Of a DNA stretch of 64,000 bases, positions 45,553-54,660 are shown in pieces. How positions within the stretch are numbered: the stretch's first letter is position 1; each line of letters starts with the position of its first letter. The stretch lies in contig NZ_LPWF01000016.1 of NCBI RefSeq assembly GCF_001723305.1, positions 1 to 64,000 of the forward strand, written 5' to 3'. The position numbers and the translations under genes were made by a program. The notes under the pieces are model-generated. The model had not been told where the DNA came from, ran no database searches, and worked only from the letters and a program-made list of their open reading frames with translations. This DNA comes from Methyloceanibacter superfactus (GTDB lineage Bacteria > Pseudomonadota > Alphaproteobacteria > Rhizobiales > Methyloligellaceae).

Positions 45553-46260
45553 ATGGCGACGAGAACAACTGGGAAGAAACGCACGACGAGTAAGAAGACT
45601 GCTCGTAAGAGCCCGGCGCGCCGCACTGCAGCCGCCCGGAAGACCACCGCGCGCAAGACGAGTGCTCGCAAGACCACCGCAAGGCGGCCTGCTGCGAAGA
45701 AGGCTGCTCGTAAGACGACGGCTCGCAAGACCGCTCGGAAGTCGACCGCGCGGAAGAAGACTGCGACCAGGCGTCCGGCGGCCAGGAAGACGGCCCGCAA
45801 GACTGCGCGGAAGACCACCGCCCGTAAGCCGGCGGCGAAGAAGTCTGCGCGAAAGACGGCGCGTAAACCGGCGGCGAAGAAGCCTGCTCGAAAAGCGCCG
45901 GCTCGCAAACCGGCCGCCAAGTCGGCGGTGGCAAAGTCCAAGCCGGCAGCGAAGCGGAAGCCCGTAGCGGCGAAGCCGCAGGCCGCCGTCGTGGCCAAGC
46001 CGGCCGCGCCCGCGCCTAGGCCCATGGCCGCGGCGCCGGTGAGACCGGCTCCGCCAATGGCGCCGCCCGCGCCCCGGCCGATGGCTCCGCCGTCGGGCGG
46101 CATGGCGAGCACGCCGCCGCGTCCGGCGAGTCCGATGGGCGGTTCGCCCGGTTTCGGCTCGCCGCGTCCATCGATGCCGCCAGGCGGGAGTCCGAGCCCG
46201 AGTCCGAGCCCGACCCCGCTGCCGTACCGGCCGTCCTGGGCGAGAGACGACGACGACTAG
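45553..46260 (+). CDS. Histone H1-like, lysine/alanine-rich nucleoid protein
   Basis: The first ~130 residues are low-complexity repeats of KTARKxxARK, KPAAKKPARK type, very basic, like the C-terminal tail of eukaryotic H1 and bacterial AlgP/Hc1-type proteins. The last ~95 are Pro/Ala/Met/Gly-rich and end in DDDD. About 235 residues from ATG 45553 (GGAGC upstream); an earlier ATG at 45520 is possible. It should bind DNA nonspecifically. A strong terminator follows. Confidence 0.85.
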   Translation: MATRTTGKKRTTSKKTARKSPARRTAAARKTTARKTSARKTTARRPAAKKAARKTTARKTARKSTARKKTATRRPAARKTARKTARKTTARKPAAKKSARKTARKPAAKKPARKAPARKPAAKSAVAKSKPAAKRKPVAAKPQAAVVAKPAAPAPRPMAAAPVRPAPPMAPPAPRPMAPPSGGMASTPPRPASPMGGSPGFGSPRPSMPPGGSPSPSPSPTPLPYRPSWARDDDD

Positions 46261-46288
46261 GCCGGGACGCCGACTAGATCGACAAAGA

Positions 46289-46320
46289 GGGCCGGCTCGA
46301 AAGCGCCGGCCCTTCTTTTT
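46289..46320 (+). terminator. Rho-independent terminator of the histone-like gene
   Basis: Hairpin gggccggc / gccggccc with loop tcgaaagc, followed by ttctttttg, 28 bases past the stop. Confidence 0.9.
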
Positions 46321-46425
46321 GCATTCGCCAAAGACTCTCTCCCGCTAAAACGCAAAGCGAAGCGCGACCGCCTTGCGAGGTGGCCGCCTTGCGCGTGACT
46401 CTCTTGATTTTCAGCCGAGGCTCCC

Positions 46426-46803
46426 ATGACCCTTCTTTCCGGTTTTCTCAGGCCGGGGCTGCTGCCCTATCTGCTGCCGGTCCTGCTGCTGATCTGCTCC
46501 AACCTGTTCATGACCTTGGCGTGGTACGGCCACCTGAAATACAAGTCCGTGCCTTTGGTCACCGTGGTGCTGATCAGCTGGGGCATCGCCTTCGTCGAAT
46601 ATTGCTTCGCCGTGCCGGCGAACCGCCTCGGCAGTGCGGTCTATTCGCCGGCCGAGCTCAAGACGATCCAAGAGGTGATTACTCTGGTCGTGTTTGCGGG
46701 CTTTGCCGCCGTCTATTTCAACGAGCCGCTGAGTTGGATGCAGGGTGGGGGATTTTTGCTGATCGCGCTGGGCGCGGCGCTCGTCTTCTACGGCCAGACA
46801 TGA
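46426..46803 (+). CDS. DMT-family protein (DUF486)
   Basis: This 125-residue protein has four hydrophobic helices (YLLPVLLLICSNLFMTLAWYGHL ... VPLVTVVLISWGIAFVEYCF ... VITLVVFAGFAAVYF ... GGFLLIALGAALVFY) and the DUF486 motif SNLFMTLAWYGHLK. Members are half-size relatives of drug/metabolite transporters and probably dimerise. Function unknown. Confidence 0.88.
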   Translation: MTLLSGFLRPGLLPYLLPVLLLICSNLFMTLAWYGHLKYKSVPLVTVVLISWGIAFVEYCFAVPANRLGSAVYSPAELKTIQEVITLVVFAGFAAVYFNEPLSWMQGGGFLLIALGAALVFYGQT

Positions 46804-46870
46804 GCGTCTGTCGTGGCCGGTCTTGCGGCTCGACCTCCGGAGGGAGGCCCCCGCCGGAGGTCAGTCGAGG

Positions 46871-47041
46871 CTAGAAACCTCTAAAGATATTGCCGCAAGC
46901 CAGGATGATATAGGCGACGACGGCGACCCAGAAACCGTGCTCAGTGACGAACGGAATCGCGACGAAGTTACCGATGATGGCCAATAGGGCCAGAAAGATC
47001 GAAATTACGAAGACGACGGTTGTCGGTGGTGACAGACTCAT
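46871..47041 (-). CDS. 56-residue membrane protein
   Basis: The ATG at 47041, with GGGAGGG six bases upstream, starts a protein with two transmembrane helices: VVFVISIFLALLAIIGNFVA and FWVAVVAYIILACGNIF. The very strong ribosome-binding site argues that it is real. It lies convergent to the DUF486 gene and divergent from the SRPBCC gene. Unknown function. Confidence 0.65.
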   Translation of the reverse strand: MSLSPPTTVVFVISIFLALLAIIGNFVAIPFVTEHGFWVAVVAYIILACGNIFRGF

Positions 47042-47173
47042 CTTCAGCCCTCCCTCTTGTTGACGAGCGGACTGTAATCGTTTTTTGTGAAAAAGCGAGC
47101 GCGTTTGGGTGGCTGAAACGTGACGAAAACGGCGCTTCGCGGGGGTTTAGCCGAGGCTTAGGGAGGGACTGTA

Positions 47174-47853
47174 ATGGCGCCAATGATGCGGCTGATCCTC
47201 GGGCTCGGGGTGCTCGTTGTGATTTTCGCGGCGGTGTCTTTAGGACTGCCGGCGCATGTCACGGTGGCGCGGTCGGTGGTGATCAATGCGCCGGAATACG
47301 CGATCTACCCTTATCTCAACAATCTTCGCCGGTTCTCGACCTGGTCGCCATGGGCGGCGAGGGACCCGAACATGAAGGTGACCTATTCGGGGCCGCCTGA
47401 AGGTGTGGGCTCGAAGCTCGTGTGGGAAAGCGACGAGCCGTCGGTCGGCACCGGCAGCTTGGAGATCGTCGAGGCGGAACAGTCCAAGAGCCTCGGCATG
47501 ACCGCCAATTTCAACGGGCTCGAGGGCACCAGCGGTTTCGACCTGGCACCGGCAGGCTCCGGCAGCAAGGTCACCTGGACCTTCGGTTATGCGACGGGCT
47601 CGAGCCCGCTGAAGCGCTGGAAGGCGCTGATGCTCGACGGCTTTGTCGGGGCTGAATACAGCAACGGGCTTGCGAAGCTGAAGGCGCGGGTCGAGGAAGA
47701 TCGCCGTCCGACAGCACAGCCGGCGGTCGTGCCGCCGCCAGCTCCGCCGCCACAGGCCGCACCGGCTGAGGGCGAGACGGCGGTGCCACGCGCCGCGCGC
47801 CGGCGGAAGGTGCCGCGCCCGCAGCAAGTCCGCCGCCGCCACAACGGCGGTAG
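47174..47853 (+). CDS. SRPBCC-family (polyketide cyclase-like) protein (3' frameshift)
   Basis: An N-terminal hydrophobic anchor (MRLILGLGVLVVIFAAVSLGL) is followed by a START-like SRPBCC domain: SVVINAPEYAIYPYLNNLRRFSTWSPWAARDPN, LVWESDEPSVGTGSLEIV and VTWTFGYATGSSPLKRW. A Pro/Ala-rich tail begins near residue 180; one base shift near 47800 brings the stop to 47851 (EGAAPAASPPPPQRR) rather than a long run of Arg-rich residues. Lipid or small hydrophobic ligand binding at the membrane is likely. Confidence 0.78.
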
Positions 47854-47890
47854 CCCGCAGCGGACCCGCGGATCTCTCGAGACTGGGCGG

Positions 47891-48528
47891 TTAGAGCTTC
47901 TGCTGGTCGCCGGTCGCTTGCGGCGTGACCGGGGGCTCGCCTTGCGTCGCCTGCATGATCAAGCGATCGAGCGGCCCGCAATTGAACAGGGAGCCTCGCC
48001 ATCGGCGCGCATCGCCTCGCCATCGGCGAGATGCGGGTCCACCACGCGGCGCCCGGTGACCCGGTAGACGCAGGTGGCGCCGTCGGCCGCCGTGAAGGTG
48101 ATGCTGTCGCCGATCTCTCACGTCGCCGATCGCCACGTCGCCGGCGGCTTCGACGTCTTTGTCTGACTTCGCATGAGCAGGGCGGTACGGCTCCGAGACG
48201 GCCGCTTGCGGCACCTCGACGGTCTGATTGAGCATGGCGGCGCTGAGGCCGAGCCGCGGAACCTTCGCACCGGGCGCGAAGGACATGTTCTCCGACATGT
48301 CCTGCCACGGCCAGCGCGCCGGCGTCGATTGACCGGCAAGCGCCTTCTCCCAGGCGCCCTGGCGGAGTGTCTGCGCGAGTCCAGCCTTATCCAGCAAAGG
48401 CGCAGTCCCGTTCAGTGCACCAGACCGGCGACGAGACCGATGGCGACAGCTGCTCCCATGCCCCACCCGAGCGTCGCGCGCGGGCGAAGGAAAAGGAGGA
48501 GGAGCTGCACCGACCCCCGTTTCGGCAT
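47891..48528 (-). CDS. Membrane-anchored hypothetical protein (several frameshifts)
   Basis: From ATG 48528 the sequence gives a basic, then hydrophobic N-terminus (LLLLFLRPRATLGWGMGAAV...). A base lost near 48425 joins it to NGTAPLLDKAGLAQTLRQGAWEKALAG and APGAKVPRLGLSAAMLNQTVEVPQAAV. After further shifts near 48118 and 48005 come IGDSITFTAADGATCVYRVTG and GSLFNCGPLDRLIMQATQGEPP. The whole is about 210 residues, single-pass with a periplasmic domain containing two cysteines. No family is recognised. Its start is coupled (TGATG) to the gene before it. Confidence 0.5.
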
Positions 48529-48908
48529 CAGATCCTCCTCCCGATCCGCCGCGGGGAGGCATAGTCGCGGCGGTGGTGACGCCAGAAAACCAGCGTCACC
48601 GCGCTTAGGAAGGTGAATAGAAGGACGAACATTGAGAATTGTCCTGTCTTGCCGTTTCGGGTCGATGGCTCAGCGCCAAGGACTTGAGCCGTAAGTCTAT
48701 CATAGACCCGGCTGTCTGGAAGGCTCAGGGGCAGGTTCGTCCTGGTAACAAGTTCGCCATCTGGCTCTGCGGCGGCGGGGGTGGCCGCGACCGATGGATT
48801 CGAGGGCTCGATGGGCGGCAAGGCGCGCATGACCGCCACGCTCAGCAACAAAAAAGACAATGCTACCAATGTCTTATTGAGGCTCGGCGCTTTGCGTCGC
48901 ACAGTCAT
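48528..48908 (-). CDS. Hypothetical membrane protein
   Basis: This 126-residue protein has an N-terminal hydrophobic segment (LVALSFLLLSVAVMRAL), a Pro/Ala/Ser-rich middle and a second helix (GQFSMFVLLFTFLSAVTLVFW) with a basic end HHRRDYASPRRIGRR. The gene's stop overlaps the next start (TGATG), so the two form one operon of exported proteins of unknown function. Confidence 0.55.
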   Translation of the reverse strand: MTVRRKAPSLNKTLVALSFLLLSVAVMRALPPIEPSNPSVAATPAAAEPDGELVTRTNLPLSLPDSRVYDRLTAQVLGAEPSTRNGKTGQFSMFVLLFTFLSAVTLVFWRHHRRDYASPRRIGRRI

Positions 48909-49178
48909 CGCCTATCCCTCGAGGCTGGCACGAGGGTTAATCGACCACGGCAATGGGGCGCAGGCTTAACCGTAATGTGGCCCTAAAAAGCACTTGTTAG
49001 CCACAACTGTGGCCATGGGTGCCCGCTCGGCGGCTCGCTTGGGCGAGGAACCGGACACGGGTCCGCACGTTTCTCCCCGCGTAACTGACAACACATCATT
49101 GATGATACCGGGCCGCCCTGCCGCCTTGCTGGGCAGCCCACACCCCCGCTTACCCCCGTGACCCAAGGAGCCAACACC

Positions 49179-49667
49179 ATGTCCAATATGAAGAACCTGG
49201 AGGATCTATTCCTGCATCACCTCAAGGACATCTATTACGCCGAGAAGCAGGTGCTGAAGGCGCTGCCGAAGATGTCGAAGAAGTGCGACTCAGCCAAGCT
49301 GCGGAAGGCATTCGACGACCATCTGAAGGAGACCGAAGGTCAGGTGAAACGCCTGGAGCAGGTCTTTATCGTCGGCGAGAAGGCCAAGGGCGAGACCTGC
49401 CCGGCCATCGACGGCATCCTCAAGGAAGGCGACGAGGGCATCAAGGATTCCAAGGATCCGGATGTTCGCGACGCGGCCATGATCGCCGATGCCCAAGCCG
49501 TGGAGCATTATGAGATCACCCGTTACGGCACGCTGATCGCCTGGGCCAAGCAACTCGGCAAGAACGACGCCGCTAAGCTGCTCCAGGAGACGCTTGACCA
49601 GGAATACGCAGCCGACCAGCTGCTGAGCAAGCTGGCCGAGGGGCAGCTCAACAAGGAAGCCGCGTAA
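49179..49667 (+). CDS. Ferritin-like YciE/YciF-type protein (DUF892)
   Basis: The 162-residue four-helix protein has the DUF892 features NLEDLFLHHLKDIYYAEKQVLKALPKM, LRKAFDDHLKETEGQVKRLEQVF, and AVEHYEITRYGTLIAWAKQLG with metal-binding Glu/His residues, closing with LLQETLDQEYAADQLLSKLA. Members are stress-induced di-iron proteins of unknown catalysis. The ATG at 49179 has AAGGAG upstream. A terminator follows. Confidence 0.92.
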   Translation: MSNMKNLEDLFLHHLKDIYYAEKQVLKALPKMSKKCDSAKLRKAFDDHLKETEGQVKRLEQVFIVGEKAKGETCPAIDGILKEGDEGIKDSKDPDVRDAAMIADAQAVEHYEITRYGTLIAWAKQLGKNDAAKLLQETLDQEYAADQLLSKLAEGQLNKEAA

Positions 49668-49698
49668 CCCAGGTTTCCTGGCCTTTTTGCCTAAGATT

Positions 49699-49740
49699 GA
49701 CGCAGCGCGGGGTCCTGCTCGGCGCTGCGTCTTTCTTTTG
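49699..49740 (+). terminator. Rho-independent terminator of the YciE/F-type gene
   Basis: Stem gacgcagcgc / gcgctgcgtc around a 13-base loop, followed by tttctttt. Confidence 0.8.
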
Positions 49741-49819
49741 CACGGGCTTATTGTGCATTGCACTTGCGAGCCCTTCTGCGCCCGCATAGGGTTGCGACGT
49801 TTTTTCCCGAAGCCCTTAG

Positions 49820-51041
<1,222 letters not shown>

Positions 51042-51082
51042 GGTTGTCAATAATCGGCATGGATAAAGCAGAGGGCGAGAGC

Positions 51083-51301
51083 ATGAAATTCAGCAAGCTC
51101 AGCACGGGCAACCAGATCGAAGGCAAGATCATGGAGATCCGCAAAGGGGCCGTGACCGCCATCGTCTATGTGCAGATCGCCGACGACACCATGGTCGAGG
51201 CGAGCGTCACCATTGCTTCGCTCGAGACGCTCAAGCTCTATGAAGGCAAGACGGTGGCGCTGATCATCAATCCCAGCGACATCATGATCGGCTGCGACTA
51301 G
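51083..51301 (+). CDS. TOBE/Mop-domain molybdopterin-binding protein
   Basis: This 72-residue protein has a single Mop domain: STGNQIEGKIMEIRKGAVTAIVYVQIADDTMVEASVTIASLETLKLYEGKTVALIINPSDIMIG. Molbindin-like proteins store molybdate. It follows the aminotransferase gene by some 40 bases. An upstream ATG at 51059 is possible. Confidence 0.88.
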   Translation: MKFSKLSTGNQIEGKIMEIRKGAVTAIVYVQIADDTMVEASVTIASLETLKLYEGKTVALIINPSDIMIGCD

Positions 51302-51352
51302 CGTTTTGGGCTTGGCCCTGGAGGCGGGCCTCGCGGCCCATCGCGGGGAGCC

Positions 51353-52270
51353 ATGGACAGCATCGTCACAGCGGAGAGACCGAGCACGCGAGACCGCACG
51401 TCGCGGGTCCACCGTCTACCCGACGGGCGCCGCATCGGCTACGCGGAATACGGCGACCCGGACGGGCTGCCGGTGATCGCGCTGCACGGCACGCCAGGCT
51501 CCCGCTTCATGTTCGCGCTCACCGACGAGGCGGCGAGAGCGCGGGGGTTGTGGCTCATCGCGCCGGAGCGTCCCGGTTACGGTCTCTCCGACACCCATCA
51601 TGTCGGCACGCTGGGCGAGACCGCTCACGACGTCGAAGCCATCGTCGATGCGTTCGGGCTCGACCGCTTCGCCCTTGTCGGCGTCTCGGGCGGCGGACCC
51701 CATGCGGTGGCAGCCGCGGCGCTGCTCAAGGATCGGGTGCTGCGCCTAGCGCTGATCGGCCCCGTTGGGCCCATCGCCGATTGCGGCGAGCATATCCGCA
51801 TGTCGCATATGCACCATCTCATCTTCACCCGCATGGCGCCGTCCCATCACGCGGCGGGCGCGTTCTTCGCGGGGCTACGGATGCTGCTCGATTGGGCGCC
51901 CGGCGTCGCCTACCACATCTTGACGCAGCGGGTGACGGTGACGGATTGCGACGTACTTGCTCGTCCCGAGGTCAGGGCCAATCTCCAAGCGACGATGCGG
52001 GAAGCCTTGCGAAACGGGGCCGAGGGCCCGCTCCAGGATTTGCGGCTCTATTGCGCACCGTGGAACCTCGATCTCGCCGAGATCGTTATCCCGGCCTTCA
52101 TGTGGCAAGGCAGCGAGGATACCATCGTACCCGCCGACGCGGCGTATCGCCTGGCCGGTTTATTGCCCAATTGCCGGCTCGAGGTCATCGAAGGCGCGGG
52201 CCATTATTGGATCTTCGGGAAGTTCGGCCTCGTGCTCGATACGGTGCGGGCGGCATGGAGCAAGCCATGA
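51353..52270 (+). CDS. Alpha/beta hydrolase
   Basis: A 305-residue alpha/beta hydrolase with the oxyanion HGTPGSRFMF, nucleophile elbow LVGVSGGGPHAV (Ser near 115), the acid in WQGSEDTIVPADAA and the catalytic His in GAGHYWIFGKF. There is no signal peptide. The stop overlaps the start of the VOC gene by four bases (ATGA), so both are expressed together. Substrate unknown. Confidence 0.9.
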   Translation: MDSIVTAERPSTRDRTSRVHRLPDGRRIGYAEYGDPDGLPVIALHGTPGSRFMFALTDEAARARGLWLIAPERPGYGLSDTHHVGTLGETAHDVEAIVDAFGLDRFALVGVSGGGPHAVAAAALLKDRVLRLALIGPVGPIADCGEHIRMSHMHHLIFTRMAPSHHAAGAFFAGLRMLLDWAPGVAYHILTQRVTVTDCDVLARPEVRANLQATMREALRNGAEGPLQDLRLYCAPWNLDLAEIVIPAFMWQGSEDTIVPADAAYRLAGLLPNCRLEVIEGAGHYWIFGKFGLVLDTVRAAWSKP

Positions 52271-52692
52271 CACCGTCATTCACCCATTGCGCGATGCATG
52301 TGGCGGATCTCGGCCAGTCCATCGACTTCTACGAGCGCTATTGCGGCATGAAGATCGTCAAGGAGCATGGCGCGTGCGATAAGCGCGTGGTGTGGCTGGC
52401 GAGCCCCGGCGCCGAGCAACGCTTCGTGCTGGTCCTGCTCGGCGGTGGGCCGCCGCGCGACCAGGACGCCGACGATATGACTCATTACGGTTTCGGCGTC
52501 GCGTCGCGGGCGGACATCGACGCGATCGCGGCGAAAGCGAAGGCCGAGGGGCTGTTGCACTGGGAGCCGCGCGATTATGCTCCGCCGACCGGCTATCTCT
52601 GCGGCGTCAAGGACCCGACCGGCTACATCATCGAGTTTTCATACGGCCAGCCGCTGGGCCCGCACGCCAAGGACGAGCCGCGGCGCGCCTAG
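52267..52692 (+). CDS. VOC-family (glyoxalase/bleomycin-resistance fold) protein
   Basis: This 141-residue protein carries two beta-alpha-beta-beta-beta modules, starting FTHCAMHVADLGQSIDFYERYCGMKIVKEHG and ending CGVKDPTGYIIEFSYGQ. His in CAMHV and Glu in IIEFS are the usual metal ligands. Glyoxalase I-like or dioxygenase activity cannot be decided. ATGA overlap with the hydrolase gene. Confidence 0.88.
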   Translation: MTPSFTHCAMHVADLGQSIDFYERYCGMKIVKEHGACDKRVVWLASPGAEQRFVLVLLGGGPPRDQDADDMTHYGFGVASRADIDAIAAKAKAEGLLHWEPRDYAPPTGYLCGVKDPTGYIIEFSYGQPLGPHAKDEPRRA

Positions 52693-53191
52693 AACTTGCT
52701 GTAGATGCGGCAGCAGCAATCCTTCAGCCCGTCGGCGCGGAAACTGCAAACCTGCTTCTCCTCGGCGGCTCGGCACGCTTGCGGGTTGGCATTGGCGGCC
52801 AGGCCGCGATTGCAGGTCTGGGTATAGGGGATGCAGTGCCCGGCAAGCATTTCGGTATTGCTCGGACAGGTGGCGGGCGCGCTTGCGTGCCGCTTGTATC
52901 GCCCGGTGCGGGGGGTAATGCGTCGGAGTCGTCGCTGCTGCTGCCGCCGAACCAGCCCCCGCTGGACTTGTCGGACGGGCTGGTGGGGATCGGCCGCATC
53001 TTGCCTCTCCGTAAGGCCCCCGGTTCGGTCCGGCACTTATATCCGTCCCCGGTATCCCCGCAGATGATCTTGGCATCCAGCACAAGCTGGTCCGGCGCGC
53101 CCGACGGCGTGACCGGCATCAAAGCCGGGGCGGCGGCGGCACTCAAAGTCACGCCCAGAAAGGCCGTCAGCACATAAGCAAACAGACGCAT
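52689..53191 (-). CDS. Secreted cysteine-rich protein (frameshifted)
   Basis: The ATG at 53191 has GGGGG upstream and starts a signal peptide (MRLFAYVLTAFLGVTLSAAAAP), followed by KIICGDTGDGYKCRTEPG and a Ser/Gly/Asp-rich linker. A frame change near 52885 leads into CPSNTEMLAGHCIPYTQTCNRG, QACRAAEEKQVCSFRADGLK and CCCRIYSKF, so the mature protein has ten or more cysteines. About 167 residues. It converges on the VOC gene with a four-base overlap. No family recognised. Confidence 0.6.
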
Positions 53192-53368
53192 GGAACCCCC
53201 TTCGGAAGAGGGCGGCACCATAGCGGAACTCCGGGCCGACGAGAACAGGCAGAGAATACTGTGCTGTGGCCCGATTCCGGTTGCGAATGACGAGGGATTG
53301 CCCTTCGCAAGTTGTCAGTCGTCCGCCCGACGGGCTAAACCTAGGGCCCCTCGGAAGAAGGCCAGTTC

Positions 53369-54526
53369 ATGTCGCAACGTAGTGAAGACCAGCCGGCCTC
53401 GGCCGATGAGATGCCGCAGGCGGCCGCCGGGCAGGAGGGGGCGCCGGCGGAGGCCAAGCCGGAGGAGAAGGTTACCTACTCCATGTCGCCGGGGTTCGCC
53501 GGGTTTCTCGGCGCCAACAAGATCTCCGTCGCCATCTCGTCCTACCAGTCCGGCAAGTTCTATCTGCTCGGCCAGAATGTCGAGGGCGGCCTGCTGGTGG
53601 ACGAGCGCTTCTTCCGCAAGGCCATGGGGATTTGCGTGCCCGATCAGCAGACGCTGTTGCTCGCCACGCTGTTCCAGATCATCAAGTTCAAAAACGTGCT
53701 GGAGCCGGATCAGCTGGTCAACAATGTGTTCGACCATTGCTACGTGCCGCGCGAGCTGTTCGTCACGGGCGAGCTCGACGCCCACGATGTGGGTCAGCTC
53801 AAGGACGGCCGAATCATTTTCGTCAACACGACACATAACTGCCTGGCCACGACCTCCGATCGGCATAGCTTCACGCCGCTGTGGAAGCCGCCTTTCGTGT
53901 CCAAGATCGTCAAGGAGGACCGCTGCCATCTGAACGGCCTCGCCATGGAGGACGGGGTGCCGCGCTATGTCACGGCGGTGAGCAAGTCCGACACGATCGA
54001 CGGCTGGCGCGACCGCCGCTTCGACGGGGGCATCGTCATCGATGTCGCCACCGGCGAGATTGTCATTGGCGGGTTGTCCATGCCGCATTCGCCGCGGGTC
54101 TATAACGGCAAGCTCTATGTGCTGAACTCCGGCACCGGCGAGCTCGGCTGGGTCGAGCCGGCGGCGAAGGCGGCCGATGCCAAGTTCCATGTGGTGGCGT
54201 TCTGCCCCGGCTTCGTGCGCGGGCTTGGCTTCCACGGCAATTTCGCTTTGGTCGGGTTGTCGAAGCCGCGCTACGAGCGCTTCGAGGGATTGGCGCTCGA
54301 CAAGAAGCTGGCGGATGCGGATTCCGAACCGTGGTGCGGCGTGCAGGTGATCGACCTCAACACCGGCGCTTGTGTCCATTGGTTCCGCATCGATGGCCCG
54401 GTGGGCGAGCTTTACGACGTCGCCGTGGTGCCCGGGGTAATGCGTGGCATGTCGCTCGGCTTCGCCTCGAACGAGGTGCTGGGCCTCATCACCCACGATC
54501 CCTTGGCCGAGGGCGGGCTGGCCTAG
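53369..54526 (+). CDS. TIGR03032 family protein
   Basis: A 385-residue protein, likely an all-beta propeller. After a disordered, acidic N-terminus it has TIGR03032-like segments: AVISSYQSGKFYLLGQ-like VAISSYQSGKFYLLG, AMGICVPDQQTLLLAT, DVGQLKDGRIIFVNTTHNCLAT, FVSKIVKEDRCHLNGLA and SMPHSPRVYNGKLYVLNSGTGELG. Function unknown in the family. It precedes the EF-G paralogue by 130 bases on the same strand. Confidence 0.85.
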   Translation: MSQRSEDQPASADEMPQAAAGQEGAPAEAKPEEKVTYSMSPGFAGFLGANKISVAISSYQSGKFYLLGQNVEGGLLVDERFFRKAMGICVPDQQTLLLATLFQIIKFKNVLEPDQLVNNVFDHCYVPRELFVTGELDAHDVGQLKDGRIIFVNTTHNCLATTSDRHSFTPLWKPPFVSKIVKEDRCHLNGLAMEDGVPRYVTAVSKSDTIDGWRDRRFDGGIVIDVATGEIVIGGLSMPHSPRVYNGKLYVLNSGTGELGWVEPAAKAADAKFHVVAFCPGFVRGLGFHGNFALVGLSKPRYERFEGLALDKKLADADSEPWCGVQVIDLNTGACVHWFRIDGPVGELYDVAVVPGVMRGMSLGFASNEVLGLITHDPLAEGGLA

Positions 54527-54660
54527 GGTCTGCTCCTGCCGAATCGCGGCCCTTGCCAGAGGGCCCGTCCCTTGACACGATGGGTCATCGAGGCTCGCGT
54601 TGAGGGATAAGGGCCGATAACGGCCAGCCTCCGCGCGGCGTACCGCCAAGGGAGGAGATC

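Noticed and set aside
46190-46215. Short gagtccgagccc tandem repeats
   Set aside because: They encode the Pro-Ser repeats at the end of the histone-like protein and need no other explanation.
47993-48028. Local duplication gcctcgccatcggcg at 48.0 kb
   Set aside because: It lies inside a frameshifted coding gene and encodes repeated ADGEAMRADGE residues; not a mobile or regulatory repeat.
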